This document shows, piece by piece, positions 56,279 through 64,000 of a stretch of 64,000 nucleotides of DNA. Position 1 is the stretch's first letter. Each line of letters opens with the position of its first letter. Below the pieces are notes generated by a model. That model did no database searches, was not told the DNA's origin, and saw only the letters and a program-made list of their open reading frames with translations. The translations under genes were made by a program, and so were the position numbers. The DNA is from Sulfurovum sp. (lineage in GTDB: Bacteria; Campylobacterota; Campylobacteria; Campylobacterales; Sulfurovaceae): NCBI GenBank assembly GCA_027019175.1, contig JALUXB010000002.1, positions 1 to 64,000 on the forward strand, read 5' to 3'.

Positions 56279-57670
56279 ATGTCGACAGTAACACGTTTTG
56301 CACCCTCACCGACAGGGTACCTGCATATTGGCGGGCTGAGAACCGCACTTTTTTCATGGCTTTGGGCCAGACATAACGACGGGAAATTTCTGCTGCGTAT
56401 CGAAGATACTGACCGTGCGCGAAATTCCGAAGAGGCACTCGAAGCGATCATCAAGGCATTTGACTGGGTAGGCATGAACTATGATGGTGATGTGGTTTAC
56501 CAGTCTAAGCGTTTTGACCTTTATAAGCAGTACATTGACCAACTGCTTGAAGAAGGAAAGGCTTATAAATGCTATATGAGCAAAGAAGAGCTTGATGCAC
56601 TTCGTGAAGCACAAATGGCAAGAGGTGAACGCCCCCGCTATGACGGACGTTACCGTGATTTTGACGGAACCCCTCCTGAAGGTATCGATCCGGTCATTCG
56701 CATCAAAGCACCCAAAGAGGGGATGATCACGTTTGTTGACGGTGTCAAGGGAGAGATCAACATCGCGGCCGATGAGGTAGATGATTTTATCATTGCCAGA
56801 AGTGACGGCACGCCTACCTACAACTTTGTTGTAGCTATCGATGATGCACTGATGGGGCTGACCGATGTTATTCGGGGCGATGATCACCTTTACAATACCC
56901 CAAAACAGATCGTAGTTTATAATGCACTTGGATTTAAGTTGCCAAAATTTTATCATGTTGCCATGATCAACAATGAACAGGGAAAGAAGCTCAGTAAGCG
57001 TGATGGTGCAACAGACGTCATGGAATACAAAGCGATGGGATACCTTCCTGAAGCACTGCTCAATTTTCTTGTGCGTCTGGGGTGGAGTCACGGGGATCAG
57101 GAAATTTTTTCTCTTGAGGAGATGATTGCGTTGTTTGATCCCAAAGATATCAACAAATCCGCTTCAAGCTACAGCCCCGACAAGCTGCTCTGGCTCAATG
57201 CCCACTACATCAAAAATACACCCAATGCAAAACTGGCTGAAATGCTCAAAGAGTTTGGTGTGGATATTGCAGAGCATGACCGTCTCGAGATGCTTCTCGA
57301 TGCGACCAAAGAGCGTGGTAAAACACTGGTAGAGCTTGCCCAGCAGATCAACCTTATCTTGAATGCTCCGAGCGAGTATGATGCCAAGGCAGTCAAAAAA
57401 GCTTTCAAGGGAGATGCGAAAGAGATCCTTGTGGATTTTATCGCGATGCTGCAAACATGGGAAAAACCGCTGCATCTTCCAAGTGACTACCATGCCGTAC
57501 TTGAAGCGCTTGTAGCAGAGAAAGAGATAGGCTTCGGAAAAATAGGTATGCCGCTGCGTGTGGCACTTGTCGGGGCACTGACGGGTCCGGGAGTCGATGA
57601 GATGATGGCGATCATCGGTGTCGATGAGACGATAGAACGGATCGAAAAAGCAGTTGCCTCAATCGCGTAG
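56279..57670 (+). CDS. gltX: Glutamyl-tRNA synthetase
   Basis: A 463-residue class I synthetase. HIGH motif is HIGG (16-19) in SPTGYLHIGGLRTALFSW, and KLSKR is at 237-241. Epsilonproteobacteria carry two GltX enzymes, one of which can charge tRNA-Gln for later amidation; sequence alone does not tell me which this is. The last codon and stop are inside a REP element shared with convergent mqnA. Confidence 0.94.
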   Translation: MSTVTRFAPSPTGYLHIGGLRTALFSWLWARHNDGKFLLRIEDTDRARNSEEALEAIIKAFDWVGMNYDGDVVYQSKRFDLYKQYIDQLLEEGKAYKCYMSKEELDALREAQMARGERPRYDGRYRDFDGTPPEGIDPVIRIKAPKEGMITFVDGVKGEINIAADEVDDFIIARSDGTPTYNFVVAIDDALMGLTDVIRGDDHLYNTPKQIVVYNALGFKLPKFYHVAMINNEQGKKLSKRDGATDVMEYKAMGYLPEALLNFLVRLGWSHGDQEIFSLEEMIALFDPKDINKSASSYSPDKLLWLNAHYIKNTPNAKLAEMLKEFGVDIAEHDRLEMLLDATKERGKTLVELAQQINLILNAPSEYDAKAVKKAFKGDAKEILVDFIAMLQTWEKPLHLPSDYHAVLEALVAEKEIGFGKIGMPLRVALVGALTGPGVDEMMAIIGVDETIERIEKAVASIA

Positions 57671-57690
57671 GGTGCGTAATCACGCACCTT
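57667..57690. repeat. REP-like palindrome at convergent gltX/mqnA ends
   Basis: GTAGGGTGCGTAATCACGCACC with a perfect stem GGTGCGT/ACGCACC around AATC. It is one of five related copies in the last 7 kb. It contains the gltX stop (57668-57670) and the mqnA stop (57680-57682), and could serve as a two-way terminator. Confidence 0.85.
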
Positions 57691-58330
57691 CCATTTTCAA
57701 AAATTTCTTCAACCCTCTCTTCGCTTTCCAATCCATTTCATAATGTATATGTTCCAGGTACCAGCTAAGCTGTTTTGGTGTGATACCTCTCTTTTGACTC
57801 TCTTTTTTCAACATATATTGCGGAATCCGGGTACGGGTGTGTGCAAACTGTTTTGCCATCTTTTTAATGGTTGTACCGTGCTGATTGTAGCACAGACGGG
57901 CGAAGACAAAAGGCAGACCGGTACGCTTATACCAGGCCTCGGCCATGTCAATACCCGGATTGCCTTCAAGATAGTACTGCAATGCGGCATCTCCGATGAG
58001 TACCTTCCCGCGTAAACCCAAAACGTTTGCCAATTGGTTGGAAGTAGCCGATGCCGGGTCGTTTTGGGTCTGACCCGGAATGAGCAGGACACTGTAAACG
58101 TTTCGTTTTGCAATGATCCCAAGGTCGGTACAGTGTGTTTTGCGTGATGCAACCGAAGAAATAAATGCTGCATGTACCGTTCTATGTTTGAGGGCTTTGT
58201 TAATTTGGGAGGGTACTGCACGTTTGTACCTGAAGCCCATTTTTGCAGAAGAACTCCGTAAATGCTTTTTGAGGTAAACCTGAAAGGGCAGCAGGTTGAG
58301 ATAGGAGATCGATCCGAACAGTACACCCAT
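57680..58330 (-). CDS. mqnA: Chorismate dehydratase (futalosine pathway)
   Basis: A 216-residue MqnA that makes 3-enolpyruvoylbenzoate from chorismate for menaquinone. The start MGVLFGSISYLNLLPFQVY (ATG at 58330) follows GAGGAGGTCAATC; the in-frame start at 58360 has no such site. The periplasmic-binding-like fold shows AAFISSVASRK and GLRGKVLIGDAALQYY (about 125-140). MqnA is normally somewhat longer; the protein ends EGA, encoded by the REP element. Confidence 0.88.
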   Translation of the reverse strand: MGVLFGSISYLNLLPFQVYLKKHLRSSSAKMGFRYKRAVPSQINKALKHRTVHAAFISSVASRKTHCTDLGIIAKRNVYSVLLIPGQTQNDPASATSNQLANVLGLRGKVLIGDAALQYYLEGNPGIDMAEAWYKRTGLPFVFARLCYNQHGTTIKKMAKQFAHTRTRIPQYMLKKESQKRGITPKQLSWYLEHIHYEMDWKAKRGLKKFLKMEGA

Positions 58331-58433
58331 GATTGACCTCCTCAACTGATTTAAGCGCAATTATACCAAACAAGAATTATAATCAGCGCAATTTAGCGTG
58401 CAGGTTTGTATCTGTGGCAGAAGGATGACAAGT

Positions 58434-58655
58434 ATGGTAAAAGTAGAATTTTTGGGTCCCATTGGGAAAGCACCTGTAGAGATGGAAGCAGCGACACTTG
58501 CGGATGTTGCAGAAAAGCTCCAAGAGGACAGTACGGTGAAAGAGTGGCTTCCCAAATGTGCAGTGGCACTGAATGATACGATGGTAAGTGACCTGAACAC
58601 GCCATTGAAAGATGGGGATAAAATATCAATACTTCCGCCTGTGTGTGGAGGATAA
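58434..58655 (+). CDS. moaD: MoaD, small subunit of molybdopterin synthase
   Basis: At 73 residues, MoaD is a ubiquitin-like sulfur carrier ending in the required Gly-Gly (PPVCGG). The ATG at 58434 follows AGAAGGATGACAAGT; other in-frame starts at 58398 and 58425 are less well placed. NTPLKDGDKISILPPVCGG at the end is typical. It works with MoaE, about 80 bp downstream. Confidence 0.9.
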   Translation: MVKVEFLGPIGKAPVEMEAATLADVAEKLQEDSTVKEWLPKCAVALNDTMVSDLNTPLKDGDKISILPPVCGG

Positions 58656-58669
58656 TGCTTCACTTGAAG

Positions 58670-58690
58670 TAGGAATTAGAAATTAGGAAT
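58670..58690. repeat. Heptamer repeat TAGGAAT-type, three units
   Basis: TAGGAAT, TAGAAAT and TAGGAAT lie head to tail between moaD and moaE. On the other strand they read ATTCCTA, matching the last unit of the array at 22122. Confidence 0.75.
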
Positions 58691-58738
58691 TGCGCTATGC
58701 TTTTCCTTGAAAAGCTTTTTTAAGACGAGGTGAATATT

Positions 58739-59173
58739 TTGGAACTTTATGATGGTCCATTGGATGTCAAGGAGATCTTTGGCAGATGGTTGGATGAAGA
58801 AGCAGCGTCCAACTACGGGGCGTACATTCCGTTCGTAGGTACGATTCGTGCTGAGGATGGCATAGAGGCTTTGAGCTTTGATATTTACGAACCGGTGTTG
58901 AGAGTCTGGTTTGATGTATGGCAGGAGAAGGCAAAAGCACGCGGAGCAGTCGTGAAAATGGCGCACTCCATTGGAGATGTGCCCGTACACACTTCGTCAT
59001 ACGTCTCTGCGGTATTTTCTCCAAAGCGGCGCGTGGCGCTTGAACTGATCGAGGAGTTTGTCGAGGACTTCAAGGCAAATGCACCCATTTGGAAGTATGA
59101 TGTGAAAAACGGTGAACGCATCTATGCCGAAGACCGAAGTACCCCGATGGACGGCAGCGGGCTGCTTGCATAG
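58739..59173 (+). CDS. moaE: MoaE, large subunit of molybdopterin synthase
   Basis: A 144-residue MoaE, adding two sulfurs from MoaD to cyclic pyranopterin. Typical are YDGPLDVKEIFGRW, GAYIPFVGTIRAEDG (about 28-42), a histidine-rich AHSIGDVPVHTSSYVSAVFSPKR and the lysine of PIWKYDVKNGERIY. I take the TTG at 58739, which has GAGG nine bases upstream; the GTG at 58730 would add three residues but has no good site. A REP doublet follows the stop. Confidence 0.88.
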   Translation: MELYDGPLDVKEIFGRWLDEEAASNYGAYIPFVGTIRAEDGIEALSFDIYEPVLRVWFDVWQEKAKARGAVVKMAHSIGDVPVHTSSYVSAVFSPKRRVALELIEEFVEDFKANAPIWKYDVKNGERIYAEDRSTPMDGSGLLA

Positions 59174-59176
59174 GCC

Positions 59177-59275
59177 TGTAGGGTGCGTAGCCACGCACCT
59201 TTGATTAGGTATGCCTTTGGGCAAGATTTTTTTATTCAAATGTTTAATTTACGGTGCGTGACTGCGCACCCTACA
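59177..59275. repeat. Inverted REP doublet 1 (REPIN-like, 99 bp)
   Basis: It starts TGTAGGGTGCGTAGCCACGC and ends GCGCACCCTACA, so its two ends are inverted copies of the same 12-base word, each with its own small stem. The interior (59205-59250) is AT-rich and non-coding. It fills the gap between moaE and moeA and ends just before the moeA ribosome-binding site. Confidence 0.85.
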
Positions 59276-59286
59276 AAGGAATTGGT

Positions 59287-60486
59287 ATGATGCATTTTGA
59301 TGAATCGATGGCGCTTATCGATGCGCTGGAGATCGGTTATTATAAAACAAAAAGACTCTATATTATGGATGCGGTAGGCTATGTGCTTGCCGAAGATATT
59401 GTGGCAGACCACAATTCGCCGGAGTTCCCGACCTCTGCGATGGACGGGTATGCGATTATTCATGAAGATCAGGCGATGGGGCGGCTCAAGATTGCCAGTA
59501 TCAACCCGGCAGGCTCGGCTCTGCGTGACAAAGTGATCGGCGGTACCTGCATCAAAACCTTTACCGGATCATTGATGCCGGAGGGTGCCGATACGCTTAT
59601 TCCCATTGAAAATGTAGAGGTCGATGGCGAAGAGATTGTTATTAAAGAAGAGGTGCCGCAGGGGTTTTCCGTACGCGAGGTAGGGGAAAACTACGCCAAA
59701 GGGCAGACGCTGATCACAGCAGGTACAAAGATCGACTTTTCACATATCGGTGTGTTGGCAAGTCTGAATATCGTCCATGTAACCGTGTATGAAAAACCGA
59801 CTGTTGCTGTGCTCTCTACCGGTTCGGAACTGCTCGATCTTGGAGAAGTGCAGACCAATGATGCACAGATCCGCTCCTCGAACAACTATGTGGTCGAAGC
59901 GATTGCCAAAAAGTATGGCGGTCTGCCGATGCAGCTTGGGTGTATTAAAGATGACAAAGAGAGCATTACAAATGCTATATCCGATGCGTTGCAAAAGAGT
60001 GATATTGTGGTCACAACCGGCGGCGTGAGTGTGGGAGATTTCGACTTTGTCAAAGATGTCATCCGTGAGCTTGGATGTGACGTGGTTTTTAAGGGGGTAC
60101 GAGTCAAGCCGGGGCAGCACATTATGGTTGCGCGCAAAGGTGACAAGTTTATTGTTGGACTTCCCGGGTTTGCCTACTCCGCAACGGTGATGGCACTGGT
60201 CTATGTGGTTCCGCTGATTGCCAAACTGCAGCGTGGTACGAATCCGTTAAAAATGGTCAAAGCCACACTTAAAGAGCCGTTTAACAAACGTGCCAAAAAA
60301 GCAGAGTTTACCGCATGTAACGTCTCGCTTGTGCACGGTGAGTACTATGTTGACTTTAAAGGCAAAAAGATCGGCACTTCAGCCATTTTGACCAACATGC
60401 TGGGTGACATCGGCCTGCTTTTTACCTCCGAAGAGGATAGCTCCAAACAGGTAGGTGATGAAGTAATGGTGATGCTTTTGGACTAA
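59287..60486 (+). CDS. moeA: Molybdopterin molybdenumtransferase
   Basis: A 399-residue MoeA, inserting molybdate into adenylated molybdopterin. The pattern FPTSAMDGYAI (about 47-57) and FTGSLMPEGADTLIPIENV are typical. TGSELLDLGEVQTNDAQIRSSN and TTGGVSVGDFDFVKD (about 244-258) form the catalytic MoCF domain. Start ATG at 59287 after CAAAGGAATTGGT. With moaD and moaE it makes up the final steps of cofactor supply for SoxC. Confidence 0.93.
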   Translation: MMHFDESMALIDALEIGYYKTKRLYIMDAVGYVLAEDIVADHNSPEFPTSAMDGYAIIHEDQAMGRLKIASINPAGSALRDKVIGGTCIKTFTGSLMPEGADTLIPIENVEVDGEEIVIKEEVPQGFSVREVGENYAKGQTLITAGTKIDFSHIGVLASLNIVHVTVYEKPTVAVLSTGSELLDLGEVQTNDAQIRSSNNYVVEAIAKKYGGLPMQLGCIKDDKESITNAISDALQKSDIVVTTGGVSVGDFDFVKDVIRELGCDVVFKGVRVKPGQHIMVARKGDKFIVGLPGFAYSATVMALVYVVPLIAKLQRGTNPLKMVKATLKEPFNKRAKKAEFTACNVSLVHGEYYVDFKGKKIGTSAILTNMLGDIGLLFTSEEDSSKQVGDEVMVMLLD

Positions 60487-60493
60487 AGGTGTC

Positions 60494-60607
60494 CTAAAGT
60501 GCCAAAATCGATTCTCGTGCTTTGAGAAACAGCGCAAAATCCGAAGCGGTTTTGCACCCCATTTTGACTGCATAGCTGAGAAGTTCTTTATTCAATTTGT
60601 AATCCAT
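60494..60607 (-). CDS. Small divergent ORF, 37 aa
   Basis: A 37-codon frame beginning MDYKLNKELLSYAVKMGCKT and ending SILAL, with AAAAGGA seven bases before its ATG. It is divergent from the S24/CI-like repressor across a 157-bp gap holding repeated operator-like words. Its helical, slightly basic look would suit a small DNA-binding or regulatory protein, but no family is recognised. Confidence 0.5.
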   Translation of the reverse strand: MDYKLNKELLSYAVKMGCKTASDFALFLKARESILAL

Positions 60608-60652
60608 GTTAAATCCTTTTCTCTTTGAAAATTCAGTTCATAACGCTTTCGA

Positions 60653-60747
60653 TGTCAAATTGTATGTTAATAATTCGTCAAATGTAAAAAATATTTCAAA
60701 TTGTCATACTTTTAAGAAAACAATGCTATAATTTGACATACACAATT
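60653..60747. promoter_or_regulatory. Operator-like words and promoter between repressor and small ORF
   Basis: TCAAATTGT occurs at 60655-60663 and 60696-60704. TGTCAAAT (60653-60660) is repeated in inverted form as ATTTGACA (60731-60738). CGTCAAATG (60676-60684) is a further partial copy. The rightward promoter has an extended -10, TGCTATAAT (60724-60732), with ATTTGACA directly across its downstream edge, the place for autorepression. Confidence 0.6.
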
Positions 60748-60764
60748 AAGAAAAGGAGTTCAAA

Positions 60765-61418
60765 ATGCTCAATATGACAGAGATTATTGAAAAGCTCAAA
60801 GATATTATTTCTGAGACAAAGATCGGCGGCAAGGTGTTTGACAAAGATGTTGCCAATGCATTGGGGATTCCGCAGGCAACTTTTGCAACCATGAAGAAAC
60901 GAAACTCTATTCCCTATGAAGAGATACTGGAGTTTTGTGCACTCAAAAAGATCTCTGCAAACTGGCTCTTTTTTGATCAGGCGGTCGATATGCTCAAAGA
61001 GCAGACGGAGAAGTTCTTTCAGGTACGCTACTTCGCCGATATCCGTGCAAGTGCGGGTGGCGGTGCAGAAGTATTTGATGAGAATTATGAAACAATCAAG
61101 GTCGATGAGAAGATCATGCACAATATGGTAGGGCTTGGCAATACCCAGCTTGAAGCGATTCACGTTGACGGAGAGTCCATGGAGCCGACACTGCAGGATG
61201 GCAGTATTGTTTTTGTAGACCGGACGCAGACAAACATTAACAAAGACGGTATTTTTATCGCTGCTACTACGGCCGGACTTTTTATCAAGCGTATCCGCCA
61301 GCGTGCAGACGGGATGGTAGAGCTGATCTCGGATAACAAAGCGTATTCCCCGGAAGTACTCTCTCCTGAAGAGGTGACCATTGTTGGTAAAGTTGTGGGA
61401 AATATTGAAAGTTTATAA
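60765..61418 (+). CDS. CI/LexA-like repressor with S24 peptidase domain
   Basis: A 217-residue regulator with an N-terminal helix-turn-helix of the phage CI type (FDKDVANALGIPQATFATMKKR, about 25-46) and a C-terminal S24 domain. The cleavage Ala-Gly lies in RASAGGG (about 97-98), the serine in HVDGESMEPTL (S138) and the lysine in LFIKRI (K175), so self-cleavage is plausible. Epsilonproteobacteria have no LexA; proteins of this build may link DNA damage or stress to gene control. The ATG follows AAAAGGAGTT. No other phage genes are nearby. Confidence 0.82.
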   Translation: MLNMTEIIEKLKDIISETKIGGKVFDKDVANALGIPQATFATMKKRNSIPYEEILEFCALKKISANWLFFDQAVDMLKEQTEKFFQVRYFADIRASAGGGAEVFDENYETIKVDEKIMHNMVGLGNTQLEAIHVDGESMEPTLQDGSIVFVDRTQTNINKDGIFIAATTAGLFIKRIRQRADGMVELISDNKAYSPEVLSPEEVTIVGKVVGNIESL

Positions 61419-61436
61419 CACAGAAAGGTAATGAGC

Positions 61437-61664
61437 ATGGAGATGCCGACACGCGACATGATGATATGCCATTGTCACAACAAGACATTGGGAGAGATAG
61501 CTGACTATATCAAACGGCACAAGATCGACAAATGGGAAGAGATTGTTGAAGATCTGGAGTTTGAGTGCGGGGATACCTGTGAGAACTGCCACACGGAGGG
61601 GTACAACAATGACGGCATGTCACTGGCGATGGCTGTGGGGATGGTGAAGCGCGGATACTTGTAA
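61437..61664 (+). CDS. BFD-like [2Fe-2S] protein
   Basis: A 75-residue protein with a bacterioferritin-associated-ferredoxin-like cysteine pattern: CHCHNKT near the start and CGDTCENCH later. It can hold one iron-sulfur cluster. ATG at 61437 is preferred as it leaves eight bases after AAAGG; ATG at 61431 is too close. It starts 18 bases after the repressor stop and may be co-transcribed, an unusual pairing that could make the cluster protein part of the response. The spacing is not that of classical BFD. Confidence 0.65.
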   Translation: MEMPTRDMMICHCHNKTLGEIADYIKRHKIDKWEEIVEDLEFECGDTCENCHTEGYNNDGMSLAMAVGMVKRGYL

Positions 61665-61674
61665 ATGATGGCGT

Positions 61675-61866
61675 AGGTGATAGGGAATAGGGAGCAAGAA
61701 CTAAAGGTTACGATAGTGTAAATCTTTGCACAGAAATCCGTATTGTAGGGTGCGAAATCTCGCACCTTTGACACGCATGGTGAATAGGCAACGGTTATTT
61801 TAGATGAACGGTCTAAAGGTGCGTGTCTACGCACCCTACATTAGGCAAATTGGAAATTAGGGTGGG
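61675..61866. repeat. Repeat-filled gap: heptamers and inverted REP doublet 2
   Basis: The gap between the BFD-like gene and the DksA-like gene has no coding frame. It holds two GGGAATA-type heptamers (about 61680-61693), then a 97-bp inverted REP doublet (61744-61840) starting TGTAGGGTGCGAAATCTCGC and ending ACGCACCCTACA, then a GGAAATTAGGG heptamer trace near 61855. Confidence 0.8.
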
Positions 61867-61905
61867 TTTTTAAGAATTGCTTTAGCAAAAGTATGCAAAA
61901 TTCAC

Positions 61906-62247
61906 TCAGCGCTGTTCTGCTGCGCACGCCACACACCGCACACTTTCGGGTCTGATCTCCATACGTGCGATGCCTATAGGCTCCTCACACTCAATACAGA
62001 TGCCGAACATTGGATGATCAATGCGCTGCAATGCATTTTGCAGTCTTGTCAGGCGTAGTTTTGCCTCATCAAGTACCTTGCTGTTGACATGCTGTTCACC
62101 CATCGCTTCCAAGCGTGTGAGCCTTCCCAGTCCACAGTCCGGCGCAATAGGTTTTGTTTTTGCCTCAAGTGCGGCAATCTGTTTTTTCAGGTGGGCAATT
62201 TCATCTTCAATTTTGGATTTAAGGTTTTTTTTCTCTTCGTTTGTCAT
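61906..62247 (-). CDS. DksA/TraR-family zinc-finger protein
   Basis: A 113-residue protein: an N-terminal coiled coil (about 1-35), and a C-terminal four-cysteine zinc finger CIECEEPI...CVACA (about 84-110), as in DksA-type RNA polymerase regulators. The coiled coil is shorter than in E. coli DksA and the tip acidic pair is not obvious, so it may not act like DksA itself. It is divergent from the gene at 62277, with 29 bp between the two start codons. Confidence 0.8.
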   Translation of the reverse strand: MTNEEKKNLKSKIEDEIAHLKKQIAALEAKTKPIAPDCGLGRLTRLEAMGEQHVNSKVLDEAKLRLTRLQNALQRIDHPMFGICIECEEPIGIARMEIRPESVRCVACAAEQR

Positions 62248-62276
62248 GGCAAATACTTTATGCTATAGTGATAGGG

Positions 62277-64000
62277 ATGATTATACACAAATACGTAAAA
62301 ATAGCAAAGCTGGCATCACTTTTCCTGATAAGCCTGTGGCTGCAGGCAGCAGTGCATACCAATGCACTGATCCATGAACCATCACCCTACTTACAGCAGC
62401 ATGCACACAACCCTGTCAACTGGTATCCGTGGGGGAAAAAGGCTTTGGAAAAAGCGAAAAAAGAGCATAAGCTGATCTTTCTTTCTATTGGCTACAGCAC
62501 CTGTCACTGGTGTCACGTTATGGAGGAGGAGAGTTTTAGCGATAAGCGCGTAGCGGCGCTGCTGAACCGAGATTATGTTTCTATCAAAGTCGATCGTGAG
62601 CAGTATCCTCAGGTTGACAAAAAGTATCAACGCATCTATCAGGCAGTACACGGAAAGCGCGGAGGCTGGCCGCTTTCGGTCTTTTTGACACCGAAGATGG
62701 AGGTACTTGACATCCGTACCTATGTCCCCAAAGAGGAGGGTTACGGTTCAGAAGGGCTACTGAAACTGCTGCCGAAACTGGCTGTATTGCGCAGTGACCC
62801 ACAAGCATTGCAGGCACAGCTTGCGCAAGTGCAGCAGAGGATGAAACAGCATAGTGATATGAAGCATGTACAGCATAAAGAAGGGATAGAAAAGGCATTT
62901 CTTTCTTCTGTCACATCATCGTTCGATGCCCAGAACGGCGGTTTTGGAACGCACCCGAAATTCCCCGAAGCATCCAAACTTGAAACACTGATGACCCTCT
63001 ATCGGCTTGATCACAATGCGACAGCATGGAAGATGACAGAAAAGACGCTCGATGCGATGGCTAAGGGTGGTGTATACGATCAGATTGGCGGCGGGTTTTT
63101 CCGTTATACGCTCGATGCGGCATGGCAGACTCCCCACTTTGAGAAGATGCTCTATACCAATGCCGAAATGATCCGTGTTTATACCAAAGCCTATCTGCTA
63201 AGCGGAAAGGCAGACTACCGCCGTATTGTAAATGAGAGTATTGCCGCGATGCAGAGACACTTTGGGTATAAGGGGCTCTTTTTCAGTGCTGCTGATGCAG
63301 ACAGCAATGGGGAGGAGGGTGGCTACTACCTTGAAAATTACGGAGAGATTCGGGCAGCTCTGCTTGGGAAAGGATGGCAGCCGGAGAGTATCGATGACAA
63401 TCTTGCCTACTATGGCATAGAGGAGGATGGCAATATTGACGGAGAGCTTTCGCTGCCGCATATCACATCGGCAGCCAAACCGCCGCGTGCTAAAGCATTC
63501 AAAGTCTACATAGCATCACTTCGAAAAAGACGCACATTTCCATTTGTTGACAGAAAGATCAATACGGCATGGAATGCAATGATGATCGACGCGCTGTTTG
63601 TCGCTTCTCGTATGGATCGTCGTTATCTGGCAGAGGCAGAAATATCGCTGGATGCCTTATGGAGACGTATGTACAGGAAAGGTGTGCTCTATCATCAGGT
63701 ATTACCCGATGGCATACCAAAGCAGAAGGGGCTTTTGGAAGATTATGCCTTTTTGACGAAGGCGTATGTCGGGGCATATGAGCGTACTTACAAAAAGATC
63801 TATCTCGATCGGGCGGTCAGGTTGGCATCTGAAGCGTTGAAGCGTTTTTATCAAAGAGGGGTATGGTACCTTGACAGTGAGGGGATTGCCCGAGCCGATT
63901 TTGACGACCGTTACTATACCTCGGCACTTAGCGTGATGCTCCACAGCCTGTTGACGCTCTCCGAGGTTGGCGGTAAAGCGCAGTGGAATGATCTTGTACA
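62277..64000 (+). CDS. Thioredoxin-domain (DUF255/YyaL-type) protein, 3' end cut off
   Basis: 574 codons are visible before the window ends. A signal-like stretch ([16 protein letters not shown], about 11-26) is followed by the family's hallmark [22 protein letters not shown] (about 31-52). A thioredoxin-like [14 protein letters not shown] (about 74-87) comes next, then the alpha-toroid half begins ([15 protein letters not shown]). The family (spermatogenesis-associated protein 20-like) is of uncertain activity. Export of a form with a CxxC would suit periplasmic redox work, though the signal is not certain. The ATG at 62277 has only a weak GGG upstream. Confidence 0.8.
   Translation, partial: MIIHKYVKIAKLASLFLISLWLQAAVHTNALIHEPSPYLQQHAHNPVNWYPWGKKALEKAKKEHKLIFLSIGYSTCHWCHVMEEESFSDKRVAALLNRDYVSIKVDREQYPQVDKKYQRIYQAVHGKRGGWPLSVFLTPKMEVLDIRTYVPKEEGYGSEGLLKLLPKLAVLRSDPQALQAQLAQVQQRMKQHSDMKHVQHKEGIEKAFLSSVTSSFDAQNGGFGTHPKFPEASKLETLMTLYRLDHNATAWKMTEKTLDAMAKGGVYDQIGGGFFRYTLDAAWQTPHFEKMLYTNAEMIRVYTKAYLLSGKADYRRIVNESIAAMQRHFGYKGLFFSAADADSNGEEGGYYLENYGEIRAALLGKGWQPESIDDNLAYYGIEEDGNIDGELSLPHITSAAKPPRAKAFKVYIASLRKRRTFPFVDRKINTAWNAMMIDALFVASRMDRRYLAEAEISLDALWRRMYRKGVLYHQVLPDGIPKQKGLLEDYAFLTKAYVGAYERTYKKIYLDRAVRLASEALKRFYQRGVWYLDSEGIARADFDDRYYTSALSVMLHSLLTLSEVGGKAQWNDLV

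Noticed and set aside
60765-61664. Prophage remnant
   Set aside because: Apart from the CI/S24 repressor there are no phage structural, replication or integrase genes nearby, and the flanks are housekeeping genes.

Overview
The window reads as chromosome of a sulfur-oxidising member of the Campylobacterota (epsilonproteobacteria), closest in style to Sulfurovum or Sulfurimonas. This is inferred from gene content and order, not from a database search. The signs are a soxCDYZ sulfur-oxidation cluster, a sulfide:quinone oxidoreductase-like flavoprotein, futalosine-pathway menaquinone genes (mqnA, mqnD), CcoG for cbb3 oxidase assembly, a Pgl-type N-glycosylation locus, and gene neighbourhoods typical of the class: prfA-rpsT beside glmM-lspA, bioB-topA, and eno with an FtsB-like gene. 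No rRNA, tRNA or CRISPR array was recognised.

Layout. 1-0.46 kb: one end of an IS30-family insertion sequence. 0.7-3.8 kb: an outer-membrane porin, a secreted DUF302-like protein and a MOSC protein. 4-7.5 kb: soxC-soxD-soxY-soxZ behind a clear sigma-70-type promoter. 7.5-14.1 kb: housekeeping genes (prfA, rpsT, glmM, lspA, moaC) and small conserved genes. 14.1-18.9 kb: a degenerate serine-recombinase-like regulator in an apparent operon with ccoG, an SQR-like gene, a palindromic repeat block and tpx. 19-25.4 kb: three L,D-transpeptidase-family genes, murB, mqnD and recA. 25.4-32.2 kb: a MerR regulator with a textbook operator driving a three-domain lysophospholipid transport/acylation protein, then a DUF2339 membrane protein. 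This block separates recA from eno, which are neighbours in relatives. 32.2-40.3 kb: eno, an FtsB-like gene, an antiporter, bioB, topA, dcd and a SurA/PEB4-like chaperone. 40.4-42.8 kb: a 12-heme membrane-anchored cytochrome c. 42.9-55.6 kb: an N-glycosylation/glycan locus (wecB, Wzx-like flippase, five glycosyltransferases, pglB, pglC, pglE, pglF). 55.7-64 kb: a ComEA-like protein, gltX, mqnA, molybdopterin genes (moaD, moaE, moeA), an S24/CI-like repressor with a divergent small ORF, a DksA-like protein and a truncated thioredoxin/DUF255 protein.

How it fits together. Reduced sulfur is oxidised by the Sox proteins and probably the SQR-like enzyme. SoxC needs molybdopterin, and four cofactor genes (moaC, moaD, moaE, moeA) lie in the window. 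Menaquinone and cbb3 oxidase assembly provide the electron-transfer end. The glycan locus would build a lipid-linked glycan starting from UDP-bacillosamine-type chemistry (PglF, PglE, PglC), extend it with locus-specific transferases, flip it with a Wzx-type flippase and attach it to periplasmic proteins by PglB.

The least-described signals are in the small DNA. They include 20-bp-phased repeats before the recombinase-like regulator, inverted REP doublets (REPIN-like, 97-99 bp) around the molybdopterin and repressor genes, heptamer tandem repeats sitting on gene ends, a perfect hairpin over the murB ribosome-binding site and start, and a gene between two transpeptidases that seems to lack any ordinary start codon.
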